NCBI GenBank assembly: GCA_017164015.1
Contig: CP071065.1
Location: 3,314,501 to 3,378,500 of the forward strand
Length of the DNA stretch: 64,000 nt
Direction of reading: 5' to 3'
From: Nostoc sp. UHCC 0702
Lineage (GTDB): Bacteria > Cyanobacteriota > Cyanobacteriia > Cyanobacteriales > Nostocaceae
How positions within the stretch are numbered: the first letter of the stretch is position 1; every line of letters starts with the position of its first letter. Shown here piece by piece: positions 1-8,522 of this stretch. The notes under the pieces were generated by a model that saw only the letters and a list, made by a program, of their open reading frames with translations, ran no database searches and was not told the DNA's origin. The translations under genes were made by a program, and so were the position numbers.

Positions 1-640
1 ATGAACTTTTATTGAGCAACTTTTGAGAGATACGATTTTTTGATTTAGCCAAAAGCCTGTGCGATAGACTTTTTGCAACTCAGAAGTGAGAACTGCTGGC
101 GGGGGGCCTGTAACAGACTTCATCTCAGTTTAATTACTAATTACCAAGGTTACACTTGCGACTGCAATTTAGTATAATCAAGAAAATTTAGGAAGCTTTG
201 GGATTTTCATTCCTAACTCCCCCAATTCTAACTGAAACAAGCTAAATGCTTATTAGCTTACTAATTGCAGCTTACCCAATGGTTTGACAAATGCGTTTGT
301 CCAACACGTTAGCACAGCGATCGCGCATTTGTTTGTCAATTATCGCAAACAACTAGTAAATTGGCACTCTCTTGCCAAAGTGCTGAGTAATTTAAGGGCA
401 TCTCCAGTTAAATAGACAATATTAAATTTCAGCCAACAGGCAACAGAAGTGCAGAGACTTTTTAAATTTTACCCCTAGGCGTAGAGGATGTTAGACAGCC
501 CTTGGCTGCAATCCTTGTCTGATGCCTGAATCCCCCGTTTTCTAAACGAGGGAGTGGCTCAAATAACATCTTTCTCACCCCCCAAGAACACTGTACGAAC
601 AGATATTGGGTATAACTCATAAGTCATCAGTCAGCACTTC
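1..640. other. Intergenic region without a recognised gene
   Basis: No convincing reading frame is seen. Around 487-577 a segment begins with GAGGATGTTAG and ends with AATAACATCTTTCTC, giving weak inverted ends, and holds an inner hairpin (CCCCCGTTTTCTAAACGAGGG). It may be a decayed relative of the MITE family at 8181 and 58521, which share GAGGATGT in their ends. The rest is AT-rich with one HIP1-like octamer near 319. Confidence 0.4.
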
Positions 641-1285
641 TCAAAGAACCCCCTTAGAACTAGGAATTGTACCAGCACGACGATTATCAATCTCCACAGC
701 TATTCGCATGGCTCTAGCAAAGGCTTTAAATGTCGCCTCGATAATGTGATGGGAATTAATGCCATCCAGTTGGCGGATGTGCAGTGTCATTTGGCTATGA
801 TTCACCAAGGCTACAAAGAATTCGCGCACCAATTGAGTGTCATAGGTTCCCACCCGTTGGGTAGGAATTTCCAAGCCATAGCTGAGGTGAGGACGGCCAG
901 AAAAGTCTAGTGCTACCTGAACTAAAGCTTCATCCAGCGGTGCAAGAAAATTACCAAAACGGACAATACCTTTCCTATCGCCTAGTGCTTTACTCAAAGC
1001 TTGTCCTAGGGTAATACCGACATCTTCGTTGGTGTGATGGTCATCAATTTCCAAGTCTCCTGTAGCTCTAACATCCAAGTCAATCAGCCCGTGGGAGGCG
1101 ATTTGATGTAACATATGATCCAAAAACGGAATACCCGTGGCTGCTGTACAGATGCCTGTACCATCAAGGTTGATAGTAACTTGCACATCAGTTTCACCAG
1201 TAGTACGGTGAACAGAGGCAATGCGAGAATTTATGGTAATTTGGCGTTGGACGGAGTCCTTGCCGAAGGTATCGCTTATTTGCAT
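641..1285 (-). CDS. hisB: Imidazoleglycerol-phosphate dehydratase (HisB)
   Basis: Dehydrates imidazole glycerol phosphate to imidazole acetol phosphate in histidine synthesis (cytosol). The single-domain form is 214 aa when started at the internal ATG (protein begins [13 protein letters not shown]); the longer frame upstream would translate a tandem repeat and is unlikely. The metal-binding family motifs are visible: [24 protein letters not shown], and a matching second half with [15 protein letters not shown] and [18 protein letters not shown], ending in the typical [10 protein letters not shown]. It lies downstream of fabI on the same strand with a gap of about 130 bases of heptamer repeats, so co-transcription is possible. 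The other histidine gene in the window, hisD, is about 58 kb away, as is usual for cyanobacteria with scattered his genes. Confidence 0.97.
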   Translation of the reverse strand: MQISDTFGKDSVQRQITINSRIASVHRTTGETDVQVTINLDGTGICTAATGIPFLDHMLHQIASHGLIDLDVRATGDLEIDDHHTNEDVGITLGQALSKALGDRKGIVRFGNFLAPLDEALVQVALDFSGRPHLSYGLEIPTQRVGTYDTQLVREFFVALVNHSQMTLHIRQLDGINSHHIIEATFKAFARAMRIAVEIDNRRAGTIPSSKGVL

Positions 1286-1418
1286 AGACAATGGGGAATG
1301 GAGAATGGAGAATGGAGAATGGGGCATGGGGCATGGGGCATAGGTAAGGAATTTAATTCACACAAATTTCTTTTTCTTCCAAATACCCAATCCCCAGTAC
1401 CCAATCCCCAGTCCCCAA
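1286..1418. repeat. Heptamer tandem repeats between fabI and hisB
   Basis: Tandem 7-base units of the type GAATGGA and GGCATGG run over roughly 1290-1342, and CCCCAGT-like units (CCAATCCCCAGT) over 1385-1418. These match the short tandemly repeated repetitive (STRR) sequences of heterocystous cyanobacteria. Confidence 0.75.
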
Positions 1419-2195
1419 TTACATTCCCATGATTTCATATCCTGCATCTACATACAGGACTTGCCCGGTAATTCCGCTGGCTAAATCACTGGATAAGAAA
1501 GCAGCGGTGTTGCCTACTTCTTGCTGAGTCACGGTGCGGCGCAGGGGTGCTACTTGCTCCACATGATGAATCATGTCTAAAATGCCTCCCACGGCTGAAG
1601 ATGCCAAAGTCCGAATCGGGCCGGCTGAGATGGCATTTACCCGAATATTTTGCGGCCCTAGTTCAGCTGCTAAATAACGCACGCTCGCTTCTAATCCCGC
1701 CTTGGCAACTCCCATAACATTATAGTTGGGAATCGCCCGCACACCGCCTAAATATGTCAGAGTGATGATACTACCTCCCTCTGTCATCAAAGGTTTAGCC
1801 GCACCACTTAACTGTACTAGTGAGTAAGTACTGATTTCTAAAGCAGTACTGAAGCCAGAACGAGAAGTTTGGCTAAAATCACCGCTCAAATCGTCTTTGT
1901 TGGCAAACGCCAGACAGTGGATGAGAATGTCTAGCTTTCCCCACTTATCGCGGATACTTTCAAAGGTAGACTGAATTTGTTCATCGTTTTGAACATTACA
2001 GGGAACAAACAAGCTGGGGTTAAGAGGTTCCACCAATTCTGCAACCTTTTTCTCCATTTTGCCTCGGTCATCTGGCAAGTAGGTAATGCCCAGGTTAGCC
2101 CCTGCTTTGTGCAGTTGTTGAGCGATACCCCAGGCAATGGAGCGGTTATTGGCAATACCTGTAACCAAGGCGTTTTTTCCAGTCAGATTAAGCAT
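1419..2195 (-). CDS. fabI: Enoyl-[acyl-carrier-protein] reductase (NADH), FabI
   Basis: Short-chain dehydrogenase-type reductase carrying out the last step of each fatty-acid elongation cycle. Start chosen at the ATG giving MLNLTGKNALVTGIANNRS (258 aa, the family length) instead of the in-frame start 7 codons earlier. The FabI nucleotide-binding signature GIANNRSIAWGIA and the catalytic Tyr...Lys region (YNVMGVAKAGLEASVRYLA, the FabI Y-x6-K spacing) are present, and the C-terminus GQVLYVDAGYEIMGM is typical. It is divergent from ntcA across a 690-base spacer and followed by hisB on the same strand. Confidence 0.97.
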   Translation of the reverse strand: MLNLTGKNALVTGIANNRSIAWGIAQQLHKAGANLGITYLPDDRGKMEKKVAELVEPLNPSLFVPCNVQNDEQIQSTFESIRDKWGKLDILIHCLAFANKDDLSGDFSQTSRSGFSTALEISTYSLVQLSGAAKPLMTEGGSIITLTYLGGVRAIPNYNVMGVAKAGLEASVRYLAAELGPQNIRVNAISAGPIRTLASSAVGGILDMIHHVEQVAPLRRTVTQQEVGNTAAFLSSDLASGITGQVLYVDAGYEIMGM

Positions 2196-2885
2196 AGAAA
2201 TTGTCAATGCGATCAATCATTAGGAGCATACTAGAATCTGATACCGACTTGCCATCAAAGATTGTAATTGAGGGATGAGGGGGATGTGGTTCGACTTCGC
2301 GGTAGTTGAGCGTAGTCGAAATTCACCAACCGGAGGATGAGAGGGATGAGGAGGATCATGAAAAAAGTTGCTACCAATCTCCCAGTTGTGATTTATGAAT
2401 ACAACTTCATATCAGGCTCATGTGTATTTATTTTGCACAAAATTTGCAAAAATAATTATTGGAGGACTTACTCACACAGGCACAAATTCTTGGCGTTCTT
2501 GGCGTCTTCTGTTGCCAGACACTACGCGTTTGCGTAGCGATCCGTTGCAAAGGCGGTTTAATTAATTAAGCTATCAAGCAATTTGTGCGTAAGTGCTGTT
2601 TGTGATGAATGTTTAATATAAAAAAATTCTCAGATAATCCTTAAGATATTCTCAAGATATGATGAATTTTTTGGAAAAAAACCTGATGATTACAAATGTG
2701 CAAGAACCTATAACAACTAGTAGCTAAAAACATGAAAAATTATGTATCATTATGAACAAATAAATATCAAAATAGAGGTTTGAGTATAGTAAAGTACAGA
2801 AAGGTTGACGGTGCTTTATTGATTTTTCAGGTGTATTCTTAGGTAATCAGTTTTTGTTTTTCCGGCATTGGGTAGGGGAAGGGAG
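2196..2885. other. Divergent fabI/ntcA intergenic region
   Basis: About 690 bases between divergent genes. The fabI-proximal part (about 2265-2360) has GGATGAGG-type short repeats and the phrase GTTCGACTTCGCGGTAGTTGAGC, a dispersed repeat. The ntcA-proximal part (about 2600-2885) is AT-rich promoter-like DNA with an NtcA box at 2784. No protein gene is supported; a short frame at 2337 looks spurious. Confidence 0.5.
2784..2797 (+). promoter_or_regulatory. NtcA-binding site (GTA-N8-TAC) upstream of ntcA
   Basis: The 14-mer GTATAGTAAAGTAC is an exact GTA-N8-TAC palindrome, the core of NtcA-activated promoters. It lies 88 bases before the ntcA start. A weak -10-like hexamer (TTTATT, 2815-2820) follows at a distance close to the usual 22 bases. 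ntcA autoregulation is established in Anabaena; that this copy is used here is inference. Confidence 0.75.
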
Positions 2886-3557
2886 ATGATCGTGACACAA
2901 GATAAAGCCCTAGCAAATGTATTTCGTCAGATGGCGACCGGAGCGTTTCCGCCGGTTGTGGAAACGTTTGAACGCAACAAAACGATCTTTTTTCCTGGAG
3001 ATCCTGCCGAACGTGTTTATTTCCTTTTAAAGGGTGCTGTGAAGCTTTCCAGGGTATACGAGGCAGGAGAAGAAATAACGGTAGCACTACTGCGGGAAAA
3101 TAGTGTTTTTGGTGTGTTGTCATTGCTGACAGGAAACAAGTCAGATAGGTTTTACCATGCGGTTGCATTTACGCCTGTGGAATTACTGTCAGCGCCAATT
3201 GAACAAGTGGAGCAAGCACTCAAGGAAAATCCAGAATTATCAATGTTAATGCTGCGGGGTCTGTCTTCGCGGATATTACAAACAGAGATGATGATTGAAA
3301 CATTAGCTCACCGAGATATGGGTTCTAGGTTAGTGAGTTTTCTATTAATTCTCTGTCGTGATTTTGGTGTTCCTTGTGCAGATGGGATCACAATTGATTT
3401 AAAGTTATCTCATCAGGCGATCGCTGAGGCAATTGGTTCTACTCGCGTTACCGTCACCAGGTTACTCGGTGACTTGCGTGAAAAAAAGATGATTTCCATC
3501 CACAAAAAGAAGATCACTGTACATAAACCTGTCACCTTAAGTAGGCAGTTCACTTAA
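2886..3557 (+). CDS. ntcA: Global nitrogen regulator NtcA
   Basis: CRP/FNR-family DNA-binding activator that responds to 2-oxoglutarate (with PipX in known systems) and switches on nitrogen-assimilation genes; in heterocystous strains also needed for differentiation. The 223-aa product, starting [15 protein letters not shown], appears essentially identical to Anabaena NtcA. It has the cyclic-nucleotide-like effector fold (about residues 25-120: [16 protein letters not shown]), the dimer helix ([19 protein letters not shown]) and the C-terminal helix-turn-helix ([22 protein letters not shown]). Start chosen at the ATG preceded by GGGGAAGGGAG; an in-frame start 6 codons earlier would be unusual for this conserved protein. 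An NtcA box lies upstream. Confidence 0.98.
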
Positions 3558-3943
3558 AAGCAATTAGGGGAAGGGATGGTAATGTGTGTTGTTTTATGAA
3601 GTAATAATAAAGGTGCCACTTTGCCAAAATTCAGGAGAATCATGTGCCACTGGTTTGTAATGAATGGGTTTGAGACCCCCACGAAATTATCGATTTGGCA
3701 ATCGAAATTTTGCTCACGGCTACCCTATGGGTTATCCGAAGAGTAAGCCCAACAAGCCGTGGAGGGTTTAGAACTGCTAAAAATTACATTCTCAGTTCTA
3801 GATTTTTCTTCAATAAAAGCTGACACCCATAGCTGGAGTGAATCTTAAATCTTGAGTAATCTCAGCTATTGCCAATATTCCCTTCTCCACAGATAATGAT
3901 TGAAAGTAGTAGGCTGTATCTGGAAGCATTTCGGTAGCTGAAG
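3558..3943. other. Intergenic region downstream of ntcA
   Basis: No gene seen. Contains a dispersed-repeat-like stretch at about 3700-3765 (CTCACGGCTACCCTATGGGTTATCC...). No clear rho-independent terminator follows ntcA. Confidence 0.4.
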
Positions 3944-5434
3944 ATGACCACCGGGTACATCCTAATAGCAGCAATTTTAATTCTGGGAGGCGTGATTGCC
4001 ACCGTTGGCGATCGCATCGGTACGCGAGTAGGCAAAGCCCGCCTCTCATTATTCAATCTCCGTCCCAAAAACACGGCTGTATTGATAACTATCTTGACTG
4101 GTGGATTAATTTCAGCATCAACCCTAGCGATTTTATTCGCTGCTGATGAAGGATTGCGGAAGGGGGTTTTCGAGTTAGAAGATATTCAAAAAGACCTCAG
4201 AAACAAGCGAGAACAACTCAAAACCGCAGAAGCCCAAAGAAGCCAGGTAGAAACGGAACTCAATCAAACAAGAAAAGAAAAAACACAGGCACAGCAAGAC
4301 TTGCAGGCAATTAATCAGTCATTGCAAGCAGCAAACGCCAAACAACAGCAAACACAAGCCCAACTCAACCGTACCATTAGCCAACAGGCCCAAACTCAAG
4401 CTAGACTCCAAGGCACTCAAAGCCAATTGAGTAAAGTGGTAACGCAGTATCGGCAAGCCATAGCTGAACTAGAAAACGTTGATAATCAAAGAAAAGAACT
4501 GCAAACAGCAGTTGCACAACTGAAGGCAGAACGCGAAAGATTGTATGCAGAAGCTAACAAAGCGATTGAAGAAGCCAAAACAGCAATTCAAAAACGCGAT
4601 CGCGAACTTGCCAACCGCAAGCTAGCAATTGAACTGCGCGACCAAAGAATTGCCCAACTCGATCAACTGATTCAAAAGCGCAATCAAGAAATCGCTTCGA
4701 GAGAACAAGTAATTGCCAAACGGGAATCTCGCCTCAAAGACTTAGAAAAACAGCAGGATTTTCTAGAACAGGAAGTGGCAAGGCTGGAGAAATATTACCA
4801 GTCATACCGGGATTTGCGTTTGGGTAAGCTGGCTTTGGTTCGTGGTCAAGTTCTCGCTTCTGCCGTCATTCGAGTTGACCAAGCAACCGTAGCCCGCCAG
4901 GCAGTAATCCAACTTTTACAAGAAGCCAACCGTAATGCCAATATAGAATTAACTGAACCTGGTACAAGTCCTGCAAATGTGGAGATACTGCGTATCAGTC
5001 AGGAGAAGGTTGAACAGCTGATCAAGCAGATTAATGATGGTCGAGAATATGTAGTCAGAATTTTCTCTGCTGGCAATTACGTCAGAGGAGAAAAGCAGAT
5101 CGAATTCTTTGCTGATGCTGCGCGAAATCAACTAGTCTTTTCAGGAGGTCAGATTCTAGCTTCAACCACTGCCGATCCCCAAACCATGACATCTTATCAA
5201 GTGCGGCAAAGACTAGATTTGCTGATTTCTGCCTCCCAATTTCGCGCGCGTAATGCCGGAATAGTCGAAAGTGTGCAAATAGACGGCACTTTTTTACGCT
5301 TTCTTAGCCAACTGAGCCAGTATAACCAACCATTGGAAATTAAAGCGATCGCGGCAGAGGACACTTATACAGCTGGGCCTTTGAGAGTCAGGCTAGTGGC
5401 AATCATCAACGGGCAAGTAATTTTTAGCACTTGA
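3944..5434 (+). CDS. DUF3084 domain protein (membrane-anchored coiled coil)
   Basis: 496 aa. Two hydrophobic segments at the N-terminus (TGYILIAAILILGGVIATVG and AVLITILTGGLISASTLAILFA, about residues 3-22 and 45-66) flank a short basic loop, followed by a long Gln/Glu/Lys-rich coiled coil (about 85-290) and a folded C-terminal region (about 300-496) with no recognised catalytic motif. The family is conserved in cyanobacteria with unknown role; its build suggests an envelope-anchored structural protein. In relatives the gene is commonly near the YqgF-like nuclease and DUF3146 genes found here from 7160, and the transposon gene between them looks like a later insertion. Confidence 0.9.
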   Translation: MTTGYILIAAILILGGVIATVGDRIGTRVGKARLSLFNLRPKNTAVLITILTGGLISASTLAILFAADEGLRKGVFELEDIQKDLRNKREQLKTAEAQRSQVETELNQTRKEKTQAQQDLQAINQSLQAANAKQQQTQAQLNRTISQQAQTQARLQGTQSQLSKVVTQYRQAIAELENVDNQRKELQTAVAQLKAERERLYAEANKAIEEAKTAIQKRDRELANRKLAIELRDQRIAQLDQLIQKRNQEIASREQVIAKRESRLKDLEKQQDFLEQEVARLEKYYQSYRDLRLGKLALVRGQVLASAVIRVDQATVARQAVIQLLQEANRNANIELTEPGTSPANVEILRISQEKVEQLIKQINDGREYVVRIFSAGNYVRGEKQIEFFADAARNQLVFSGGQILASTTADPQTMTSYQVRQRLDLLISASQFRARNAGIVESVQIDGTFLRFLSQLSQYNQPLEIKAIAAEDTYTAGPLRVRLVAIINGQVIFST

Positions 5435-5474
5435 ACTGGGGACTGGGGACTGGGGACTGGGGACTGGGGACTGG
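5434..5474 (+). repeat. STRR heptamer array (ACTGGGG)n
   Basis: About five tandem copies of GACTGGG/ACTGGGG directly after the DUF3084 stop codon. This is the complement of the CCCCAGT-class STRR known in heterocystous cyanobacteria. Confidence 0.85.
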
Positions 5475-5583
5475 GAAATTGTTCTAAAATTTGGGAGGGG
5501 TCAAAGCAAATTTCATAATTTTTCAGTTGATTACCATTACCGCTCATAGAAATCTGTACAAAGCTACCCAAAGATAGACAATG
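5475..5583 (-). ncRNA. Putative right end / omega-RNA region of the TnpB element
   Basis: In IS200/IS605 elements the guide (omega/re) RNA overlaps the 3' end of tnpB and runs to the element's right end. This segment directly follows the tnpB stop on the minus strand and is non-coding. I cannot fix the exact end or fold it by eye; the call rests on position only. Confidence 0.35.
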
Positions 5584-6807
5584 CTAGACAACTAAGTTTG
5601 TAATCTTAGTCCAAAGTCCTAAGACTACAGGGATAAACGGCAATCCCTCTATCCCATTCATAAAGTTTGGGATTACTTTACGAGCAATATTCAAGCTGCC
5701 ATTGGTATCAGCATTAATTGTTCTACCAGTGGAAGTTTTGTATAGACCACGCTTAACACGTTTACCACTAAACACAGGCGATTCATCAGTTTTGCTGTTG
5801 TAAGCTGGTAGTTGATCGCCATCTAAAGCACTAGCTTTTGAGGTATAACTTTCTTCAATTAAAACTACTTCAATACCGCATAGTTGTGCTTTATAGGTTA
5901 ACAAGTTAATTAATTTTGCGTGAGGAATCTTGGTAAATTCCTGATTGTTCTTTTTGCCAATATTGATATCTTGCTTCCATCGAAGATTATTGCCGATAAC
6001 TAATTGACTAATCTCATTTAACTGACACCAATCAATCACCCGGCGAGTACTAGTATGGAGATAGTTATCAATTCTTCTATCTCGCTTGCTATTAAGTTCT
6101 TTAACTTGTCTAGTCGCTGCAATTGATTGTGCCTTGGCTACTCGTTTATTGAAGAATTGGTTAATACTTTTTAATGGTCTACCATTTATCAAAAGCGGCT
6201 TGACACCGGGATGATTGGATGTTACAGCCATTAAATTGTTTAAACCCAGGTCTATACCTGCGCTCGTTTTACCTGTAGATTTTACAGGCTCCTCAACTGT
6301 ATAAACCACTTCAATAATATAATGGTTTAGCTTGGGTACAATCCTGACTTGGTTTATGTTCTTAGCTTGTGTTGGTATCTGAATCTGAGACTGAGAAAGC
6401 TGAACAACACCTTTCGTTAACGCTGGTTTTGATATGGCATCTAGCGGATAGATTACAACATTTCTCCCAAGTTCTTTATGTTTGTATCTTGGCATTTTTG
6501 GTTGCCCAAGATATTTGTCAGGATGCTTTGACCAGTCTGTTAATGCTGTTAACCAACCTTTCCAAGCTTCAGAAATCCTCCGGACAATTTGCTTACTAAC
6601 TTTAGTTGGCAAATAACGGTAAGCCTCTAAATTCTTGGTTTGATGATAAATCTCAATTGAGTTGTAATACTTGTGCGTTTCCAAGAAATATTGACGCTGA
6701 ATGTAGTTGGCAGCATTGTAAAGATGTTTAGACTGGAAAGCTAAATAATCGCATTCTTTCCAATACTTGTGCTGTTTGTTAATTATGTGCTTCTCAACTA
6801 ATTGCAT
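5584..6807 (-). CDS. tnpB: TnpB-like IS200/IS605-family RNA-guided endonuclease
   Basis: 407 aa, full-length. The N-terminal half has the basic helical TnpB region (KTKNLEAYRYLPTKVSKQIVRRISEAWKGWL; MPRYKHKELGR). RuvC-like acidic residues are visible: D186 in AGIDLGLNNLMAV, E318/E319 in VVLIEESYTSKAS, and D367 in INADTNGSLNIARK. In well-studied TnpB the stretch between the last two carries two Cys pairs of a zinc ribbon; here residues 320-366 contain no Cys. The reading frame is intact. No tnpA (Y1 transposase) is adjacent, so the element is probably non-autonomous. It lies antiparallel between the DUF3084 and YqgF-like genes, as if inserted there. Confidence 0.92.
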   Translation of the reverse strand: MQLVEKHIINKQHKYWKECDYLAFQSKHLYNAANYIQRQYFLETHKYYNSIEIYHQTKNLEAYRYLPTKVSKQIVRRISEAWKGWLTALTDWSKHPDKYLGQPKMPRYKHKELGRNVVIYPLDAISKPALTKGVVQLSQSQIQIPTQAKNINQVRIVPKLNHYIIEVVYTVEEPVKSTGKTSAGIDLGLNNLMAVTSNHPGVKPLLINGRPLKSINQFFNKRVAKAQSIAATRQVKELNSKRDRRIDNYLHTSTRRVIDWCQLNEISQLVIGNNLRWKQDINIGKKNNQEFTKIPHAKLINLLTYKAQLCGIEVVLIEESYTSKASALDGDQLPAYNSKTDESPVFSGKRVKRGLYKTSTGRTINADTNGSLNIARKVIPNFMNGIEGLPFIPVVLGLWTKITNLVV

Positions 6808-6833
6808 TGTATCGACCTGACAATGTTGTTTTC

Positions 6834-6850
6834 CTCATATAATATATGAG
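6834..6850. promoter_or_regulatory. Perfect 17-base palindrome upstream of tnpB
   Basis: CTCATATAATATATGAG has 8-base arms around one central base and lies 27 bases upstream of the tnpB start. It could be an operator or promoter element of tnpB or a subterminal hairpin of the transposon's left end. Confidence 0.45.
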
Positions 6851-7159
6851 TTAGTTAAAATTAATAACATGGTTCTTATTGAAAATTTACTCTGAAGAAA
6901 AAACAAGATTCACAATCACTTTGACACAAACGGCTATCAAGTGGCTTGAGCAAGGACAAATAGACATCAAGCGTCAAGCCTCAGTGATGTCATACAACCT
7001 ATGGCAAGAGAAAACCTCCCCAAAAATGAGTAGAAATGGGCAGGTCTGTCTAGATATTAAGTTACAGCTTCAAACCCCAATCCCTATTGCCCCTAATCCC
7101 CACTTCCTTCGGTCGTGGGGGCCCCGAGTTCCCCAATCCCCAGTCCCCTTTTATTACAT
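6851..7159. other. Spacer between the TnpB element and the YqgF-like gene
   Basis: A plus-strand frame from about 6879 reads SEEKTRFTITLTQTAIKWLEQ, faintly like the start of small ribbon-helix-helix proteins of cyanobacteria, but then loses all resemblance and runs into repeat DNA; at best a gene remnant. CCCCAGT-class repeats occur at about 7075-7148. Confidence 0.3.
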
Positions 7160-7615
7160 ATGACCTTCAGGGAATTTTCGCCAACGCAACCAGTCATTTT
7201 AGGCTTCGACCCAGGTAAAGATAAATGTGGTTTAGCAGTCATGGGGCTGGATCGGCAACTATATTATCACCAGGTTGTGGCGGCAAAAGAAGCGATCGCC
7301 ACCATTGAAACACTACGTGAAAAGTTTCCCATCTCCTTGTTGGTGATGGGCAACCAAACTACAGCCAAGCAGTGGAAACAGCAGCTTTCTGTTGAATTTA
7401 CAGAGCCGTTGAATATTATTTTAGTCGATGAGCGTTACACCACCTTAGAAGCACGCGATCGCTATTGGCAGATGTTCCCCCCCAAGGGACTAACAAAGCT
7501 ATTGCCACAGGGTATGCGGCAACCACCACGACCAATAGATGACATTGTTGCCATCCTCTTAATCGAAAGATACTTAAATCGCCTGACTCAATCAGCACAA
7601 AGGAGTGAGGAGTGA
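7160..7615 (+). CDS. YqgF/RuvX-like RNase H-fold nuclease
   Basis: 151 aa from the ATG giving MTFREFSPTQPVILGFDPGKDK; the upstream in-frame start would translate repeat DNA. RNase H-fold resolvase-like signatures: the first acidic residue in ILGFDPGKDKCGLAVMG, ISLLVMGNQTT, and LVDERYTTLEARDRYW, then a C-terminal DDIVAILLIERYL. This resembles the Holliday-junction-resolvase-like/pre-16S rRNA processing (YqgF) superfamily, but it is a cyanobacterial branch, not the canonical yqgF. Substrate not shown by sequence. Heptamer repeats (GTGAGGA) follow its stop codon. Confidence 0.8.
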   Translation: MTFREFSPTQPVILGFDPGKDKCGLAVMGLDRQLYYHQVVAAKEAIATIETLREKFPISLLVMGNQTTAKQWKQQLSVEFTEPLNIILVDERYTTLEARDRYWQMFPPKGLTKLLPQGMRQPPRPIDDIVAILLIERYLNRLTQSAQRSEE

Positions 7616-7684
7616 GGAGTGAAAAGTTAGGAGTTACATCATCAATTCATAACTTCTAACTGTTAACTCATAACTCCTAACTCT

Positions 7685-7947
7685 TAAAGTTCAGCTCGAA
7701 TAGTAAAAGCATAATCTCCTCCAGGTTCTAGCTGGTAATCTTGTTGCTCCAAGAAGCGACCGAGGGGTTCTTTGATTAAAGCACGACCTTGAGAAGGCTT
7801 AACGGAAAGTTCCCCCCGGCGGAAATGCCATTGGAAATGCCACTCAAAATCACCCGCGCTGACTTCACCCTCAAGGAAGCCGTGTTGCCAGGATTGGCGG
7901 GTAATTCTGACATGGGCGATGGTTTCTGGCAGACGTTTAGCACTCAC
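7685..7947 (-). CDS. DUF3146 family protein
   Basis: Small (87 aa) conserved cyanobacterial protein of unknown function, rich in Trp/Phe (WQHGFLEGEVSAGDFEWHFQWHFRRGEL) and ending GGDYAFTIRAEL. Starts with GTG (MSAKRLPET). It is convergent with the YqgF-like gene, with repeat heptamers between the two stops. No catalytic motif is visible. Confidence 0.85.
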
Positions 7948-8522
7948 GATGCTTTATGTCAAGTGTGTGATCACAGCCTACATAGTAGGCTATTTATTTT
8001 ATTTACCAAACATACCTTAATTGACACTCTCACCGCTAATCCGCTGAGATAGACAAACAGACAAAGTTAGGATTTGTAGTTGACCGAAAACAGGCTATAG
8101 AGAAAGTCCTAATAGTGATTGTTCCACAATCCGAAATCTCAAATCTCAAATCCGAAGTGGTATAAGTATTGCAACGAAGACCCCGTCCTTAGAGGTTGTT
8201 TTAAAAGTTTTGGGCGAATATAATTCGCTACTACACAGGCAAAGTCCCTTCGGGTTCGGGGGTTCGCAATCGACGGGAACCGCCAAGACTGCGACCCCCT
8301 CACCGCCTACGCGGACTAACCAAAAATTAGGTCTTTTAAACCCACGGAGGTGGGTTTCGTCTGTGTAGACGCGATTTCTAATCTGCTGAGTAGTATATTA
8401 GACTTTTCAAACATCCTCTTAAGGACGGGGTTTAACAATCAATTAATCTAATTGCAAAGAAGTATTAAAGTTATACTGTTAAACTCCGCAGTGGTTCAAC
8501 TGCAACAATCAGGGCATAGTGT
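7948..8522. other. Intergenic region upstream of phoD
   Basis: Contains the MITE-like element at 8181-8430. The remaining 90 bases before phoD are AT-rich and probably hold its promoter. I looked for PHO-box-like direct repeats and did not find a convincing set. Confidence 0.5.
8181..8430. mobile_element. MITE-like repeat, copy 1 (family with GAGG(A/T)TGT ends)
   Basis: About 250 bases with terminal inverted repeats: the left end CCCCGTCCTTAGAGGTTGTT matches the complement of the right end (AACATCCTCTTAAGGACGGGG) with few differences, extending about 29 bases. The inside has GAATATAATTCGCTACTACACA on the left and a CTGTGTAGACGCGATTT counterpart on the right, and a CCCACGGAGGTGGG hairpin. No open frame. 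A related copy lies at 58521-58757. Confidence 0.75.

Noticed and set aside
2839..3168. Minus-strand frame of 109 codons opposite ntcA
   Set aside because: It is antisense to a strongly conserved gene and has no protein-like features.
6879..7163. Plus-strand frame reading KTRFTITLTQTAIKWLEQ
   Set aside because: Only the first 20 residues look faintly like a ribbon-helix-helix protein; the rest is repeat DNA and it lacks an ATG and ribosome-binding site. At most a remnant, noted under the spacer.
8240..8290. GGGTTCGGGGGTTCGCAATCG considered as a tRNA T-arm
   Set aside because: No acceptor stem, anticodon arm or D-arm could be placed around it; it lies inside the MITE-like repeat.
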